From the NCBI RefSeq assembly GCF_036245865.1, contig NZ_BTTW01000007.1, positions 62,001-126,000 of the forward strand: DNA of 64,000 nt. Reading direction: 5' to 3'. Source of the DNA: Corallococcus caeni. Lineage in GTDB: Bacteria > Myxococcota > Myxococcia > Myxococcales > Myxococcaceae. The notes under the pieces were generated by a model, which searched no databases, was not told the origin of the DNA, and was given only the letters and a program-made list of their open reading frames with translations. Both the position numbers and the translations under genes were made by a program. Position 1 is the stretch's first letter, and each line of letters begins with the position of its first letter. Positions 47,447-55,502 of the stretch are shown here, piece by piece.

Positions 47447-47471
47447 GGCAGGACTCCAATCCTATCCTGCG

Positions 47472-48299
47472 TCAGCGCCCCTCGAAGCGGGGGGGACGGC
47501 GCTCGGCGAAGGCGGAGAAGGCCTCCGTCAGGTCATGCGACTGGAGGAAGGCCGAGTTCCACACCGCCACGTAGCGCAGGCCGTCCGCGATGGACTTGTC
47601 CGCGCAGTACTCCATCACCTGCTTGGCGCCCTGGATGACAAGCGGCGGGTTGTCCGCGATGCGCCGCGCCGTCGCCCGCGCCTCCGTGAGGAGGGCCTCG
47701 GGGGAGGGGAAGACCTCGTTGACCAGGCCCATGCGCAGCGCTCGCGCCGCGTCCACGTCGCCGCCGGTGTAGGCCAGTTCGCGGGTGTTCCCCTCGCCGA
47801 TGATGCGCGGCAGCCGCTGGAGTGCGCCCAGGTCCGCGACGATGCCGACCTTCACCTCGCGCAGGGAGAACTTCGCGTCCTGCGAGCAGTAGCGGAAGTC
47901 ACACGCGGCGATGAGGTCCATGCCCCCGCCGATGCACCAGCCGTGCACCGCGGCGATGACGGGCTTCCTGCACCGGGCCACCCCTTCCGTGGCCTGCTGC
48001 ATCTCACCAATCAGCTTGAGCAACTGGCTGCGCTCCCTCGCCAGGTTGCTCTCCGCGGTGAGCAGCGGCCCGAGCGACTCCATCATCCCCATCAGGTCCA
48101 GGCCGTAGGTGAAGTGGCTGCCCTCGCCGCGCACCAGCACCACGCGCACGGCGTCGTCGGCGTCCAGCGCGCGGAGCACCTCGGGCATCTCCCGCCAGAA
48201 GTCGGGGCCCATGGCGTTGCCCTTGCCCGGCCCGGTGAGCACCACCTCGGCGATGCCTTCGGCCTTCTCGATGCGCAACGACTTGTACGTGCCGTCCAT
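47472..48299 (-). CDS. Crotonase-family protein, dienoyl-CoA isomerase-like
   Basis: 275 residues from the ATG at 48299. Oxyanion-hole segments are present (GLDLMG and CIGGGMDLIAACD). The motif AKFSLREVKVGIVADLGALQR resembles the delta-3,5-delta-2,4-dienoyl-CoA isomerases, in which Glu and Asp at this place are catalytic; both are conserved. The length is near the family norm. It likely acts in beta-oxidation of unsaturated fatty acids. A 19-bp operator-like palindrome sits 17 bp before its start, and the O-methyltransferase gene follows. Confidence 0.91.
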   Translation of the reverse strand: MDGTYKSLRIEKAEGIAEVVLTGPGKGNAMGPDFWREMPEVLRALDADDAVRVVLVRGEGSHFTYGLDLMGMMESLGPLLTAESNLARERSQLLKLIGEMQQATEGVARCRKPVIAAVHGWCIGGGMDLIAACDFRYCSQDAKFSLREVKVGIVADLGALQRLPRIIGEGNTRELAYTGGDVDAARALRMGLVNEVFPSPEALLTEARATARRIADNPPLVIQGAKQVMEYCADKSIADGLRYVAVWNSAFLQSHDLTEAFSAFAERRPPRFEGR

Positions 48300-48315
48300 C
48301 CGTTCCCTCCCGGGA

Positions 48316-48334
48316 AAGTGAGCTGGCGTCACTT
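48316..48334. promoter_or_regulatory. Operator-like palindrome at the crotonase start
   Basis: AAGTGA and TCACTT flank a 7-bp centre in the 124-bp gap between the crotonase gene (minus) and the LTxxQ lipoprotein gene (plus). Its size and symmetry fit a TetR or GntR operator. The regulator is not in the window. Confidence 0.45.
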
Positions 48335-48423
48335 GAGCAGATGCCGCGCGGCGGCTCCACTGCGTCTGGCGCCCGGACCGGCGTGCGGATAGAGAGCGAA
48401 GGCACACGCCCCTGGGAGGACCG

Positions 48424-48996
48424 ATGTCGCCGCGCCAACTCATGCCGTGGTTGTTGCTGGTGGGTCTCGTTACCGCCTGCGCTTCGTCCTCGCCGGAGGA
48501 GCGCCCCGGGCGTCCGCCGCCCCCGAGGATCCTCTTCCAGTCGCCGCTCGCGCTGCTGCTCGAGCACCATGAAGAGCTGGCGCTCACCACCGACCAGCTG
48601 ATCCAGGTGGGCCAGAAGGAGGAGGCCCTCGAGGTCACCAACCGGCCCTTGCGTGAGCAGCTCCGGCAGGTCTGGCACCCCGAACCGGCGCCAGGGGAGG
48701 GGCGTCCGCGCGGGCCTGGGATGGGGAACCGGAACGCCCCCGTGGGGCTGGGAGGTCGGCCCCAGTACAGGCCTCCCGCCCAACCTCTCGGACCCCTGAG
48801 CGAAGAGGACCTGAAGCGGCAGCAGGCCCTGCTCCAGGCGATAGAGGAGAACGACACGGCGGCCTACCGCGACGTCGAGGCGCTCCTGGACGAGACGCAG
48901 AAGGGGAAGGCGCAAGCGCTGGTCGCGAAGCAGCGCGAGGAGCGGCAGCGGGCGCGGGAGTCCCTGCAGGGCCCCGAGGCCCGGCCGGCGCAGTAG
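48424..48996 (+). CDS. Periplasmic LTxxQ-type lipoprotein
   Basis: 190 residues. A lipoprotein signal ends LVTAC. Helical regions with ELALTTDQLIQV (LTxxQ motif of Spy/CpxP-like proteins) and a C-terminal Gln/Arg/Glu-rich helix (QKGKAQALVAKQREERQRARE) suggest a periplasmic chaperone or metal-related protein. A Pro/Gly/Arg-rich linker of about 45 residues separates them. The functional class is weakly supported, since only one LTxxQ-like motif is clear. It converges with the phosphodiesterase-fold gene. Confidence 0.72.
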   Translation: MSPRQLMPWLLLVGLVTACASSSPEERPGRPPPPRILFQSPLALLLEHHEELALTTDQLIQVGQKEEALEVTNRPLREQLRQVWHPEPAPGEGRPRGPGMGNRNAPVGLGGRPQYRPPAQPLGPLSEEDLKRQQALLQAIEENDTAAYRDVEALLDETQKGKAQALVAKQREERQRARESLQGPEARPAQ

Positions 48997-49011
48997 TCCC
49001 GGCGGCGCCCT

Positions 49012-49794
49012 CTAGCGCAGCAGTCGCGCGGAGATCGGCAGGTGGTCGGAGGGCTCCTGCTCCGAGGGCATCGGCGTCCGCGCGTCCAGCGCTGGCAGCC
49101 GGTCTGGCGAGGCTCGCAGCGCGCTGGAATGGAAGAGGAAGTCGATGGCCTTGGGCGCGCCGTTCACGTTGCAGGTCGGCTGGTGCCGCTCCGCGTAGGC
49201 ATCGAGCAGCCCCGCCGCTTCGAAGGCCTGGACCAGCGGCTCCCCTGGCCGGGCATTGAAGTCGCCGCACACGACCCACAGGGCCTCCGGATCCTTCCGG
49301 AGCAACGCGTCGATGAGTTCGGTGGCCTGCTGCATGCCCTGGTGTTGTTCCACGGGCCTGTCGGGCCGATCCCAGCGCAGGTGCGTGCAGGCCACGCGCA
49401 GCCGCTCACCACCGACGTCGAAGTCCACGACCAGCGCCAGATGCCCGGAGATGCGCCCGTCCTCCAGCCGGTCGCTGAAGTAATGGACCCGGTGGCCGGG
49501 ACTTCGCTCCAGGCGGTGGAACACCGCGCAGCCATCGGGGCGGCCTTGCTGCTTCTGGGCCATCACCCCCGCGTACCCGCGCGGCGCCAGCGCCTCCTGG
49601 AGCGCGGCGAAGCTGTCGGGTTCCACCTCCTGAAGGCAGACGATGTCCGCGTCCAGCCCCACGATGCGGCGTGCCAGCAACGCGTGGCGGCTTCGCGGCC
49701 GGAGCAGGTCCGCGGGTGTGTGCGGGAACCACTCGGGTTTGACGTAGGCGTCCGCCAGGATGTTGTACGAGGCGATTCGAAGGTCCACGGTCAT
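49012..49794 (-). CDS. Endonuclease/exonuclease/phosphatase-family protein
   Basis: 260 residues, cytoplasmic. The fold starts RIASYNILADAY with the metal Asn, then VCLQEVEP with the Glu, VCGDFNARPG and PSDHLPISA with the catalytic Asp-His pair. All EEP motifs are present. The N-terminal order resembles CCR4/nocturnin-like nucleases or phosphodiesterases (SYNILAD is characteristic). It stands four bases after the DUF72 gene, on the same strand, so the two are co-transcribed. It is one of three EEP genes in the window, but without a wall-binding or lipoprotein part. Confidence 0.9.
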   Translation of the reverse strand: MTVDLRIASYNILADAYVKPEWFPHTPADLLRPRSRHALLARRIVGLDADIVCLQEVEPDSFAALQEALAPRGYAGVMAQKQQGRPDGCAVFHRLERSPGHRVHYFSDRLEDGRISGHLALVVDFDVGGERLRVACTHLRWDRPDRPVEQHQGMQQATELIDALLRKDPEALWVVCGDFNARPGEPLVQAFEAAGLLDAYAERHQPTCNVNGAPKAIDFLFHSSALRASPDRLPALDARTPMPSEQEPSDHLPISARLLR

Positions 49795-49798
49795 GATT

Positions 49799-50560
49799 TC
49801 AGCGTGTCACCGGCTGCCCGTCGAGGCGCAGCAAGGACAGCGCGTTCGGGAGGGCGGCGCCCTCCGCCGTGTTGTCGAAGATGCACCACACGCGCCGGCC
49901 GGCCTGCTCGTGGCCGGAGATCTCCTTGGCCAGCGCCTCCAGGAACGCCTGGGAGTACGCAGAGTAATACATCTTCGGCGAGCCGTGCAGCCGGTAGTAG
50001 ACGACCTCCGCGTCCGGTGGCTCGGGTGCGCTCACCGCGAGCGGATCCGCTTTGACGTAGCGGATGCGTGCGTCCTCCAGCACGCGCCGGGCCTCGTCCG
50101 TGAACCAGGTCCGGTGCCTGGGCTCGCAGACGACGTCGACCGCGGTCCGTTCCCGCAGGGCCTGGAAGAAGGCGCGGGCCGTCCCGGGCTCGTGCTGGAG
50201 GCTGGGCGGCAACTGCACCAGCAGGCCCCCCAGCTTCGCCTCCAGGTGGCCCGCCTCGCCCAGGAAGCGATCGAGCGGCTCGTGCACGTCGCGCAAGCGC
50301 AGCTCGTGGGTGATGACCTTGGGGACCTTCACCGCGAAGCGGAACGTCTCCGGGACGCTGTCCCTCCAGCGGGCGTAGGTGGCGGGCCGGTGCGGCCGGT
50401 AGAAGGAGGAGTTGATCTCCACCGCGGGCAGGACGCGCGCATAGCGCTCCAGGTGGGTGCCCGTCGTGGGGAAGTGCTCGCCCACCGCGCTCGACAGGCT
50501 CCAGCCGGCGCAGCCGATCCGGCATTGCCCCTGAGCAGGAATGGAAGGTCCCTGGCGCAC
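49799..50560 (-). CDS. DUF72 (YecE-like) protein
   Basis: 253 residues. DUF72 is a TIM-barrel family, seen here as IGCAGWSLSS near the start, NSSFYRPHRPATYARW, FRFAVKVPKVITHE and VVYYRLHGSPKMYYSAYS. Members are widespread; the biochemical activity is unproven, and the family is often found near nuclease or repair genes. It directly precedes the EEP gene (four bases). The frame extends little upstream and the first Met at 50560 is accepted. Confidence 0.9.
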   Translation of the reverse strand: MRQGPSIPAQGQCRIGCAGWSLSSAVGEHFPTTGTHLERYARVLPAVEINSSFYRPHRPATYARWRDSVPETFRFAVKVPKVITHELRLRDVHEPLDRFLGEAGHLEAKLGGLLVQLPPSLQHEPGTARAFFQALRERTAVDVVCEPRHRTWFTDEARRVLEDARIRYVKADPLAVSAPEPPDAEVVYYRLHGSPKMYYSAYSQAFLEALAKEISGHEQAGRRVWCIFDNTAEGAALPNALSLLRLDGQPVTR

Positions 50561-50611
50561 ACCCGGAACGTAGGCACGGGCAGGCGCGGCGTCAGGGTGT
50601 CCCGGTCCGGT

Positions 50612-51541
50612 TCAGCCCACGGCGAGCCCCCGGGGCACCGTGGACTCGAGCGCGGCGAGGAGGCGGAGCGCGGCGTCGCCGACCTCCTTCCGCCATGCCA
50701 TCCGCCAGGGCCGGCGCAGGGGGCCTGACGCCAGCCGCTTCACGACGAGGTCGCCCCTGCCCAGGTGCGGGGTGGTGATCCACTCGGAGAGCACCGCGAC
50801 TCCAAGCCCCGCGCGGGCCACGTCGAGGATGGCCTCGGTGAGCGGCAACCGCTCCACGCGGAGCCGGGGCCGCTCGCGGCCGAAGACCTGCGTCATGAAC
50901 CACTGGGATTCCGCCGCGGGCGTCTGCCCCGTCAGCAGCGTGTTCTCGCGGAGGTCCTCCCGGGTGAGCACCCGCCGGGACGCCAGCGGGTGCGACGCGG
51001 CCACCACGAAGATGATCTCATCGGAGAAGAGCGGCCGCGTCTCGATCCCGGTGCGGGGGACGGACGCCGTCGTGAGGAGTGCCACGTCGAGCTCGCCCGC
51101 CATCAGGGCCGGGACCGGGTCCTGGGTGTGCTCCACCGCCAGGGAGAGGTGGAGGCCCGGCAGGCTCTTGCGCAGCGTCACCAGCGCGGAGGGCAGCCAG
51201 TGATAGGCCGTGTAGCACTCGCAGACGAGCCGCAGGCGGATGGACGGCGCCGCCGGCGCGCGCACGCGGTGCTCCAGGTCGCCCAGCTCCACCAGCAGCC
51301 GCGTGGCGCCCGCGACGAGCTCCTGTCCCGCGGGCGTGGGCACCAGCCCGCGAGCTGTCCGGTCGAAGAGGCGCGTGCCCAGCCGCTCCTCCGCCGCGAG
51401 CAGCGCGCGGCTCACCGCCGGCTGTGTGAGGTGCAGGACCGCCGAGGCACGGGCCGTGGTCCCGGCGGAGGCCAGGGCCAGCACCACGCGCAGGTCGCGC
51501 ACGTCGAGGCGGGGGGCAGGGGGCGGAGCAATGTCATCCAT
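50612..51541 (-). CDS. LysR-family transcriptional regulator
   Basis: 309 residues. The N-terminal winged helix-turn-helix is standard: RDLRVVLALASAGTTARAS then TQPAVSRALLAAEERLG. The co-inducer domain follows (AGELDVALLTTA and similar). It is divergent from a glutathione-S-transferase gene with a palindrome containing T-N11-A in between, so it most probably regulates that gene. The co-inducer is unknown. A Leu/Ala-rich hinge with Met/His substitutes is typical of MetR-like members; I cannot name it more precisely. Confidence 0.92.
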   Translation of the reverse strand: MDDIAPPPAPRLDVRDLRVVLALASAGTTARASAVLHLTQPAVSRALLAAEERLGTRLFDRTARGLVPTPAGQELVAGATRLLVELGDLEHRVRAPAAPSIRLRLVCECYTAYHWLPSALVTLRKSLPGLHLSLAVEHTQDPVPALMAGELDVALLTTASVPRTGIETRPLFSDEIIFVVAASHPLASRRVLTREDLRENTLLTGQTPAAESQWFMTQVFGRERPRLRVERLPLTEAILDVARAGLGVAVLSEWITTPHLGRGDLVVKRLASGPLRRPWRMAWRKEVGDAALRLLAALESTVPRGLAVG

Positions 51542-51555
51542 GCATCCAGCCTATG

Positions 51556-51577
51556 CCAACGATGCGTTGGACGCATC
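51556..51577. promoter_or_regulatory. Overlapping LysR-type palindromes
   Basis: GATGCG-N5-CGCATC (51561-51577) contains T-N11-A (63/75), and CCAAC-N5-GTTGG (51556-51570) overlaps it. The first begins 20 bp from the LysR start and stands in the 104-bp divergent gap before the GST gene. Confidence 0.55.
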
Positions 51578-51645
51578 CCTGCCGGAAGCGGAGAGTGCCG
51601 CCTGTCTCGCGAAGGCTCCACATCCGACGTCCTGGAGGACATCCC

Positions 51646-52284
51646 ATGCAGCTCTACTTCTCCCCGCTGTCCTGCTCGGCCGCGACGCGCATCTGCCTGT
51701 ACGAGGCGGGCGCGGAGGCGGTGTTCACCGAGGTCGACAGGAAGACGAAGCGCACGCCCGACGGCCGCGACTACCTGGAGGTGAATCCGCTGGGGCTCGT
51801 CCCCACGTTGCGCACCGACGACGGCGACCTGCTCACGGAGAACGCCTCCATCCTGCAATACCTGGCCGGGGCGCTGCCCCACGCGGGCCTCGCGCCCGAC
51901 GACAGCCGGGGGCGAGTGCGGCTCCAGCAGTGGCTGTCCTTCGTCGGGACGGAGCTGCACAAGGCGACCTTCTCCCCGCTCCTCGACGCGGAGGCGCCCG
52001 AAGGCGCGAAGGGCTATGCCCTGGGGAAGGCGACTGCCCGGCTCGCGTACCTGGAGCAACACCTCACCGGACGCGAGTTCCTGCTGGAGCGCTTCAGCGT
52101 CGCGGATGCGTACCTGGTGACGGTGCTGGGCTGGAGCGTGGCGACTCCCATCGACCTGAAGAAGTGGCCCGCGATCAGCGCCTACCTCGCGCGCCTGCAG
52201 GAGCGGCCCAGCGTCGCGAAGGCCTTCTCCGAGGAGCGCAGGCTCTACGGGGCGCGGCTCGAGAAGCTCAAGCCGCGCGCGTGA
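51646..52284 (+). CDS. Glutathione-S-transferase-like protein
   Basis: 212 residues from the ATG at 51646 with GGAGGAC before it. The N-terminal thioredoxin fold has the cis-proline region NPLGLVPTL and the glutathione site LTENASILQYL; the first residues (SPLSCSAATR) contain Ser and Cys at catalytic positions. The C-terminal helical domain follows (VADAYLVTVLGWS). Its class looks closest to beta/omega-like bacterial GSTs. It is probably controlled by the divergent LysR gene, perhaps for detoxification of an aromatic or electrophile. Confidence 0.9.
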   Translation: MQLYFSPLSCSAATRICLYEAGAEAVFTEVDRKTKRTPDGRDYLEVNPLGLVPTLRTDDGDLLTENASILQYLAGALPHAGLAPDDSRGRVRLQQWLSFVGTELHKATFSPLLDAEAPEGAKGYALGKATARLAYLEQHLTGREFLLERFSVADAYLVTVLGWSVATPIDLKKWPAISAYLARLQERPSVAKAFSEERRLYGARLEKLKPRA

Positions 52285-52296
52285 AAGGCCGGACAA

Positions 52297-52329
52297 CCCT
52301 CCTCCATCTCATGAACGGATGGAGGAGGG
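52297..52329. terminator. 12-bp hairpin between convergent genes
   Basis: CCCTCCTCCATC and GATGGAGGAGGG pair perfectly across a 9-nt loop. It lies 13 bases after the GST stop and 19 bases before the stop of the octad-repeat gene. Confidence 0.65.
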
Positions 52330-52348
52330 GGCCCGGGCGCGGTGCGCG

Positions 52349-53635
52349 TCAGGCCTGGGGCTGGTTGCCGGTGCCGTTGCGCAGCTCCTTGCGCACGGCC
52401 TCGGTGACGCGCTCACGGACGACGTCCGACATCCGCTCGCGGAGCTCCTCGCCCACGCGCTCGCGGATGGCGTCCACGATGCCCTCGGTGTCGATCTGGC
52501 CGGCGCCCTGCGTCTGGAAGCCGCCCATCCGCTGCTCTCCGACCCCGCCCATCATGTGGCCCATCGGCCCCATGGCGCCCATCGACTCGCGGATGGCGTC
52601 ACCCAGCCGCTCACGCAGCGCGTCGTGCAGGTGCTCGCGGAGGTTGTTGGACAGCCGCTCGTGGAGGGCGTCGACGAGGCGCCCGCGGAGCGCCTCGGCG
52701 ATGCGCTCGGGGTCCACCTGCCCGAAGCCCTGCTGCTGGAAGCCCATGAAGCCCCCCTGGGTGCGCTCGCTCAGCCGGGCGCGCAGCTGGTCGGCCAGTC
52801 GCTCGCGCAGGGCGTCGCGCACGCGCTCACGCAGGCCGCTCTGGATGCGCTCGCGCAGGGTGTCCGCGAGGCGCTCGCGCAGGGTGTCCGCGAGGCGCTC
52901 CGGATCGATCTGGCCCATCTGCATCCGGCGCTCGGTCAGCGCGGTGCGCAGCATGTCCGTCAGGCGCTCCTTCAGCGCCTCGCGGATGCGCTCGCGCACG
53001 ACGGCGTGGATCCGCTCGGACACGCCGTCGGCGATCCGGGTGCGGAGGGCGTCGGCGATGCGCTCGGGGTCCACCTGCCCGAAGCCCTCCATGCCCATCC
53101 TCCGCTCCATCATCGCGGAGCGAAGCGCGTCGCCCAGCCGCTCGCGCAGCGCGTCGCGGACGCGCTCGCGCACGACGGAGCCGACCCTGTCGCGCAGGGC
53201 GTCCTCCAGCTTGATGCGCACGCGCTCGGCCAGGCGCTGGGGATCGAACTGCCCGTGCCCCTGCTGCATGCTCATCCAGTGCTCGGCCAGCCCGGCGCGC
53301 AGCGCCTCACCGAGCCGCTCCCGGAGCACTTCGCGGGCGCGCTCGTGCACGCCGCTCAGCACGCGCTCGTGGATGGCGTCGGCGACGCGGTGGTGGACGG
53401 CCTCGGCGATCCGCTCCGTGTCGAAGTGCTGCCCGCCCCCCTCCCCCTGCTGCATGTTCATCATGCGCTCACTCAGCGCACCGCGAACCGCGTCGCCGAC
53501 GCGCTCACGGATTTCCGAGCCGATTCGCTCCTCCAGACCGGACACGACGCGCTCGCGCACGGCGTCCACGATGCGAGCCTTGAGGGCTTCGCCATACATC
53601 TGCTGCCCCTGCATGGAGTAAGGGTCCTGGTTCAT
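52349..53635 (-). CDS. Octad-repeat protein with Met/Gln/Gly-rich spacers, unrecognised family
   Basis: 428 residues behind AAGAGG. No signal, membrane segment or enzyme motif is visible. Seven modules can be laid out (about 13-70, 71-129, 130-187, 188-242, 243-306, 307-380, 381-428). Each begins (V/I/F)D(P/T)ER(I/L)A and continues as a helix of 40-48 residues in which hydrophobic residues stand at every fourth position, that is, two per eight-residue unit such as RERLxDxL. The spacers between helices are rich in Met, Gln and Gly (MMNMQQGEGGGQ, WMSMQQGHGQ, MGFQQQGFGQ). This spacing differs from heptads (3.5) and hendecads (3.67). I do not recognise the family. It is a candidate for a filament, lattice or phase-forming scaffold. 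Confidence 0.9.
   Translation of the reverse strand: MNQDPYSMQGQQMYGEALKARIVDAVRERVVSGLEERIGSEIRERVGDAVRGALSERMMNMQQGEGGGQHFDTERIAEAVHHRVADAIHERVLSGVHERAREVLRERLGEALRAGLAEHWMSMQQGHGQFDPQRLAERVRIKLEDALRDRVGSVVRERVRDALRERLGDALRSAMMERRMGMEGFGQVDPERIADALRTRIADGVSERIHAVVRERIREALKERLTDMLRTALTERRMQMGQIDPERLADTLRERLADTLRERIQSGLRERVRDALRERLADQLRARLSERTQGGFMGFQQQGFGQVDPERIAEALRGRLVDALHERLSNNLREHLHDALRERLGDAIRESMGAMGPMGHMMGGVGEQRMGGFQTQGAGQIDTEGIVDAIRERVGEELRERMSDVVRERVTEAVRKELRNGTGNQPQA
52847..52894 (-). repeat. Exact 24-bp tandem duplication in the octad-repeat gene
   Basis: Two identical 24-bp copies (52847-52870 and 52871-52894) encode the eight-residue unit LADTLRER twice. The length is exactly one repeat of the protein, which shows the unit being duplicated. 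The identity at all 24 positions suggests a recent event. Confidence 0.9.
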
Positions 53636-53907
53636 TCAGATGCCTCTTGGGTGCTGCGGGTAGAACGACAGGCGCGGAAGGTTCCGGCCCTCCGCGCGAG
53701 TGAATGGATAAGGCTCCTGGTCCCAGGCGAATACAGGGCCCGGGTCTCGTGCGGTGGTTGGCGCAGACACTTCCGGTCGTGCTCGCGGGAGGGCAGGCGC
53801 GAGCCTCCATCCAGGATGGACGGTGCGGGGAGCCAGGCAGACAGCCGTTGCCTTCACCCGCTCCGGCCTGGCCGCGACGGTGGAATCTTTGGCATCCCGT
53901 ACCGTTC
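53636..53907. other. Divergent upstream region, 272 bp
   Basis: This lies between the octad-repeat gene and the EEP lipoprotein gene. The frame of the latter is open back to 53704, but that extension has no signal-like or folded features. Promoters for both genes are expected here; no clear boxes are seen. Confidence 0.5.
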
Positions 53908-54813
53908 ATGTCCGGGATGAGTCAGTCCTTGCCGTGCAACACCGTACGCCGGGTCGCCCAGCGGAACAGGGCGTTCTCTCCGAAGAAGGGATCGCCCGTC
54001 GTACCGCTGTTCGCGCTCCTGCTCGGGCTCCTGAGCGGATGCGCCCCCATGGAGAGCTACCCCGACGCGGCCGGACCTCGGTACAGCGGAGACCATCGCC
54101 CTGTCGCCCCCGTCGCGGTGGCGGCTCCCTCCTCGGTCACCGTCGTGACGTTCAACCTCGCCTTCGCCGAGCACGTCACCGAGGCGATCACGGCCCTGTC
54201 GCGCCCCCCGCTCGCGCAGGCGGATGTCATCACGATGCAGGAGATGGACGCGCCCTCCGTGGAGAGGATCGCGAGGGAGCTGGGGCTGGCCTACGTCTAC
54301 TATCCCGCCTCCGTGGCGAAGGACGGCGACGACTTCGGGAACGCGGTGTTGAGCCGGTGGCCCATCACCGCGGACGCGAAGATCAACCTTCCCCACGACG
54401 ACCCGTATCACCAGCAACACCGCATCGCCGTCGCCGCGACGCTGGACATCCAGGGGACGCCCCTCCAGGTGGTCTCCGTGCACGGCGCGACCCCCATCGT
54501 CGGGCTCGGCGCCCGGCTGGAGCAGGCGGAGACCGTCCTCCACGCGGTCGAAGGAGCGGCGCCCTTGCAGGTCATCGCCGGTGACTTCAACACCTCCGAC
54601 CCGGGAAGCCTCACGCAGACCGTGAAGCTGTTCACGGACGCGGGCTTCCAGTGGGCCTCCGAAGGAGTGGGGGACACCGTGGACTCCATCATCGGCGGCC
54701 TGCCGCTCGACTCCGTCTTCGTGCGGGGGCTCTCGCCGGTGGAGCGCGGCGTGGACCCGCTCCCCGCCGGGAGCGACCACCAGCCGGTCTGGGTGCGCTT
54801 CGCATGGCCGTGA
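53908..54813 (+). CDS. EEP-family phosphodiesterase-fold lipoprotein
   Basis: About 301 residues; starts at 53908 or 53917 are equally possible. The signal ends LGLLSGC, a clear lipobox, so it should reside in the envelope. The EEP fold is complete: VVTFNLAFAEHV, VITMQEMDAPS with the Glu, FGNAVLSRWPI, VIAGDFNTSDPG and GSDHQPVWVRF with the catalytic Asp-His pair. Sphingomyelinase-like or nuclease activity is possible. It overlaps the next gene by 10 bp. It is the third EEP gene in the window and the only one with a lipid anchor. Confidence 0.87.
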   Translation: MSGMSQSLPCNTVRRVAQRNRAFSPKKGSPVVPLFALLLGLLSGCAPMESYPDAAGPRYSGDHRPVAPVAVAAPSSVTVVTFNLAFAEHVTEAITALSRPPLAQADVITMQEMDAPSVERIARELGLAYVYYPASVAKDGDDFGNAVLSRWPITADAKINLPHDDPYHQQHRIAVAATLDIQGTPLQVVSVHGATPIVGLGARLEQAETVLHAVEGAAPLQVIAGDFNTSDPGSLTQTVKLFTDAGFQWASEGVGDTVDSIIGGLPLDSVFVRGLSPVERGVDPLPAGSDHQPVWVRFAWP

Positions 54814-55484
54814 CGACGCAACGGCATCACCTGCGGCCCCTGTGGATGGGGGCGCTCCTCCTCCTTGCTCCTGGCTGTCTGAGCGGCGCGCGGAACCTGG
54901 GCGCGGCGACGACCCCCGTGGGGACGACCGAGGTCGGCGTCTCCGTGAACACGCTGGCCTTCGAGCGCGGCCGGGAGCGGGCCTATCTGCCCAACCCCGA
55001 GCTCACCTTCCGCAAGGGGGCTGGCGAGAACTGGGATTGGGGCGGCCGCCTCACCTTGCTGGGCCTCGAGCTCGGGACCCGGCATCGGCTGGTCGACCGT
55101 TCACCCTGGACCCTGTCGGTCGCCCCGAGCGCGGGCGTCTGGTACGTCCCCGTCACCAACAACTCCACGGAGCCCGTCAACCTGCGGCTCGGGGCGCAGA
55201 CGCTGGTCGACTATCGGCTCAACCGGACGTGGACCCTGACGGGGGGCGCCTCGCTGATGGGAGGCTTCGCGGGCCCGCTCACCGTGTTTCAGGGCCGGTT
55301 CAATGGCTCGCACCTGCTGGTCTCACCGGGCGGCTCGCTGGGCGTCGCGTACCGGTTGAATCCATCCCTGGAGCTTCGCGCGGAGGCCGGCCTCGAGTTT
55401 CCGCTCGACCTCAAGGACGGCCGCCGTCAGCCAACCGGCAACCTCGGGCTGACGCTCCGCTGGGGACGCGCCACCCGGCGATGA
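54804..55484 (+). CDS. Outer-membrane barrel-like lipoprotein
   Basis: 226 residues overlapping the previous gene by 10 bp; an internal ATG at 54846 is a tighter start for the signal (LLLLAPGC). The mature part is made of alternating polar and hydrophobic strands (WTLSVAPSAGVWYV, LRLGAQTLVDYRL, LLVSPGGSLGVAYRLN), ending LGLTLRWG, which suits a small barrel of eight to ten strands. No family is assigned. The coupling to the EEP lipoprotein suggests a joint envelope function. It converges with the lipoprotein gene at 55503. Confidence 0.78.
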   Translation: MAVTTQRHHLRPLWMGALLLLAPGCLSGARNLGAATTPVGTTEVGVSVNTLAFERGRERAYLPNPELTFRKGAGENWDWGGRLTLLGLELGTRHRLVDRSPWTLSVAPSAGVWYVPVTNNSTEPVNLRLGAQTLVDYRLNRTWTLTGGASLMGGFAGPLTVFQGRFNGSHLLVSPGGSLGVAYRLNPSLELRAEAGLEFPLDLKDGRRQPTGNLGLTLRWGRATRR

Positions 55485-55502
55485 CGCCCGGGTGCGAAGG
55501 GC

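Noticed and set aside
53704-53907. N-terminal extension of the EEP lipoprotein
   Set aside because: It would bury the lipoprotein signal behind 70 extra residues.
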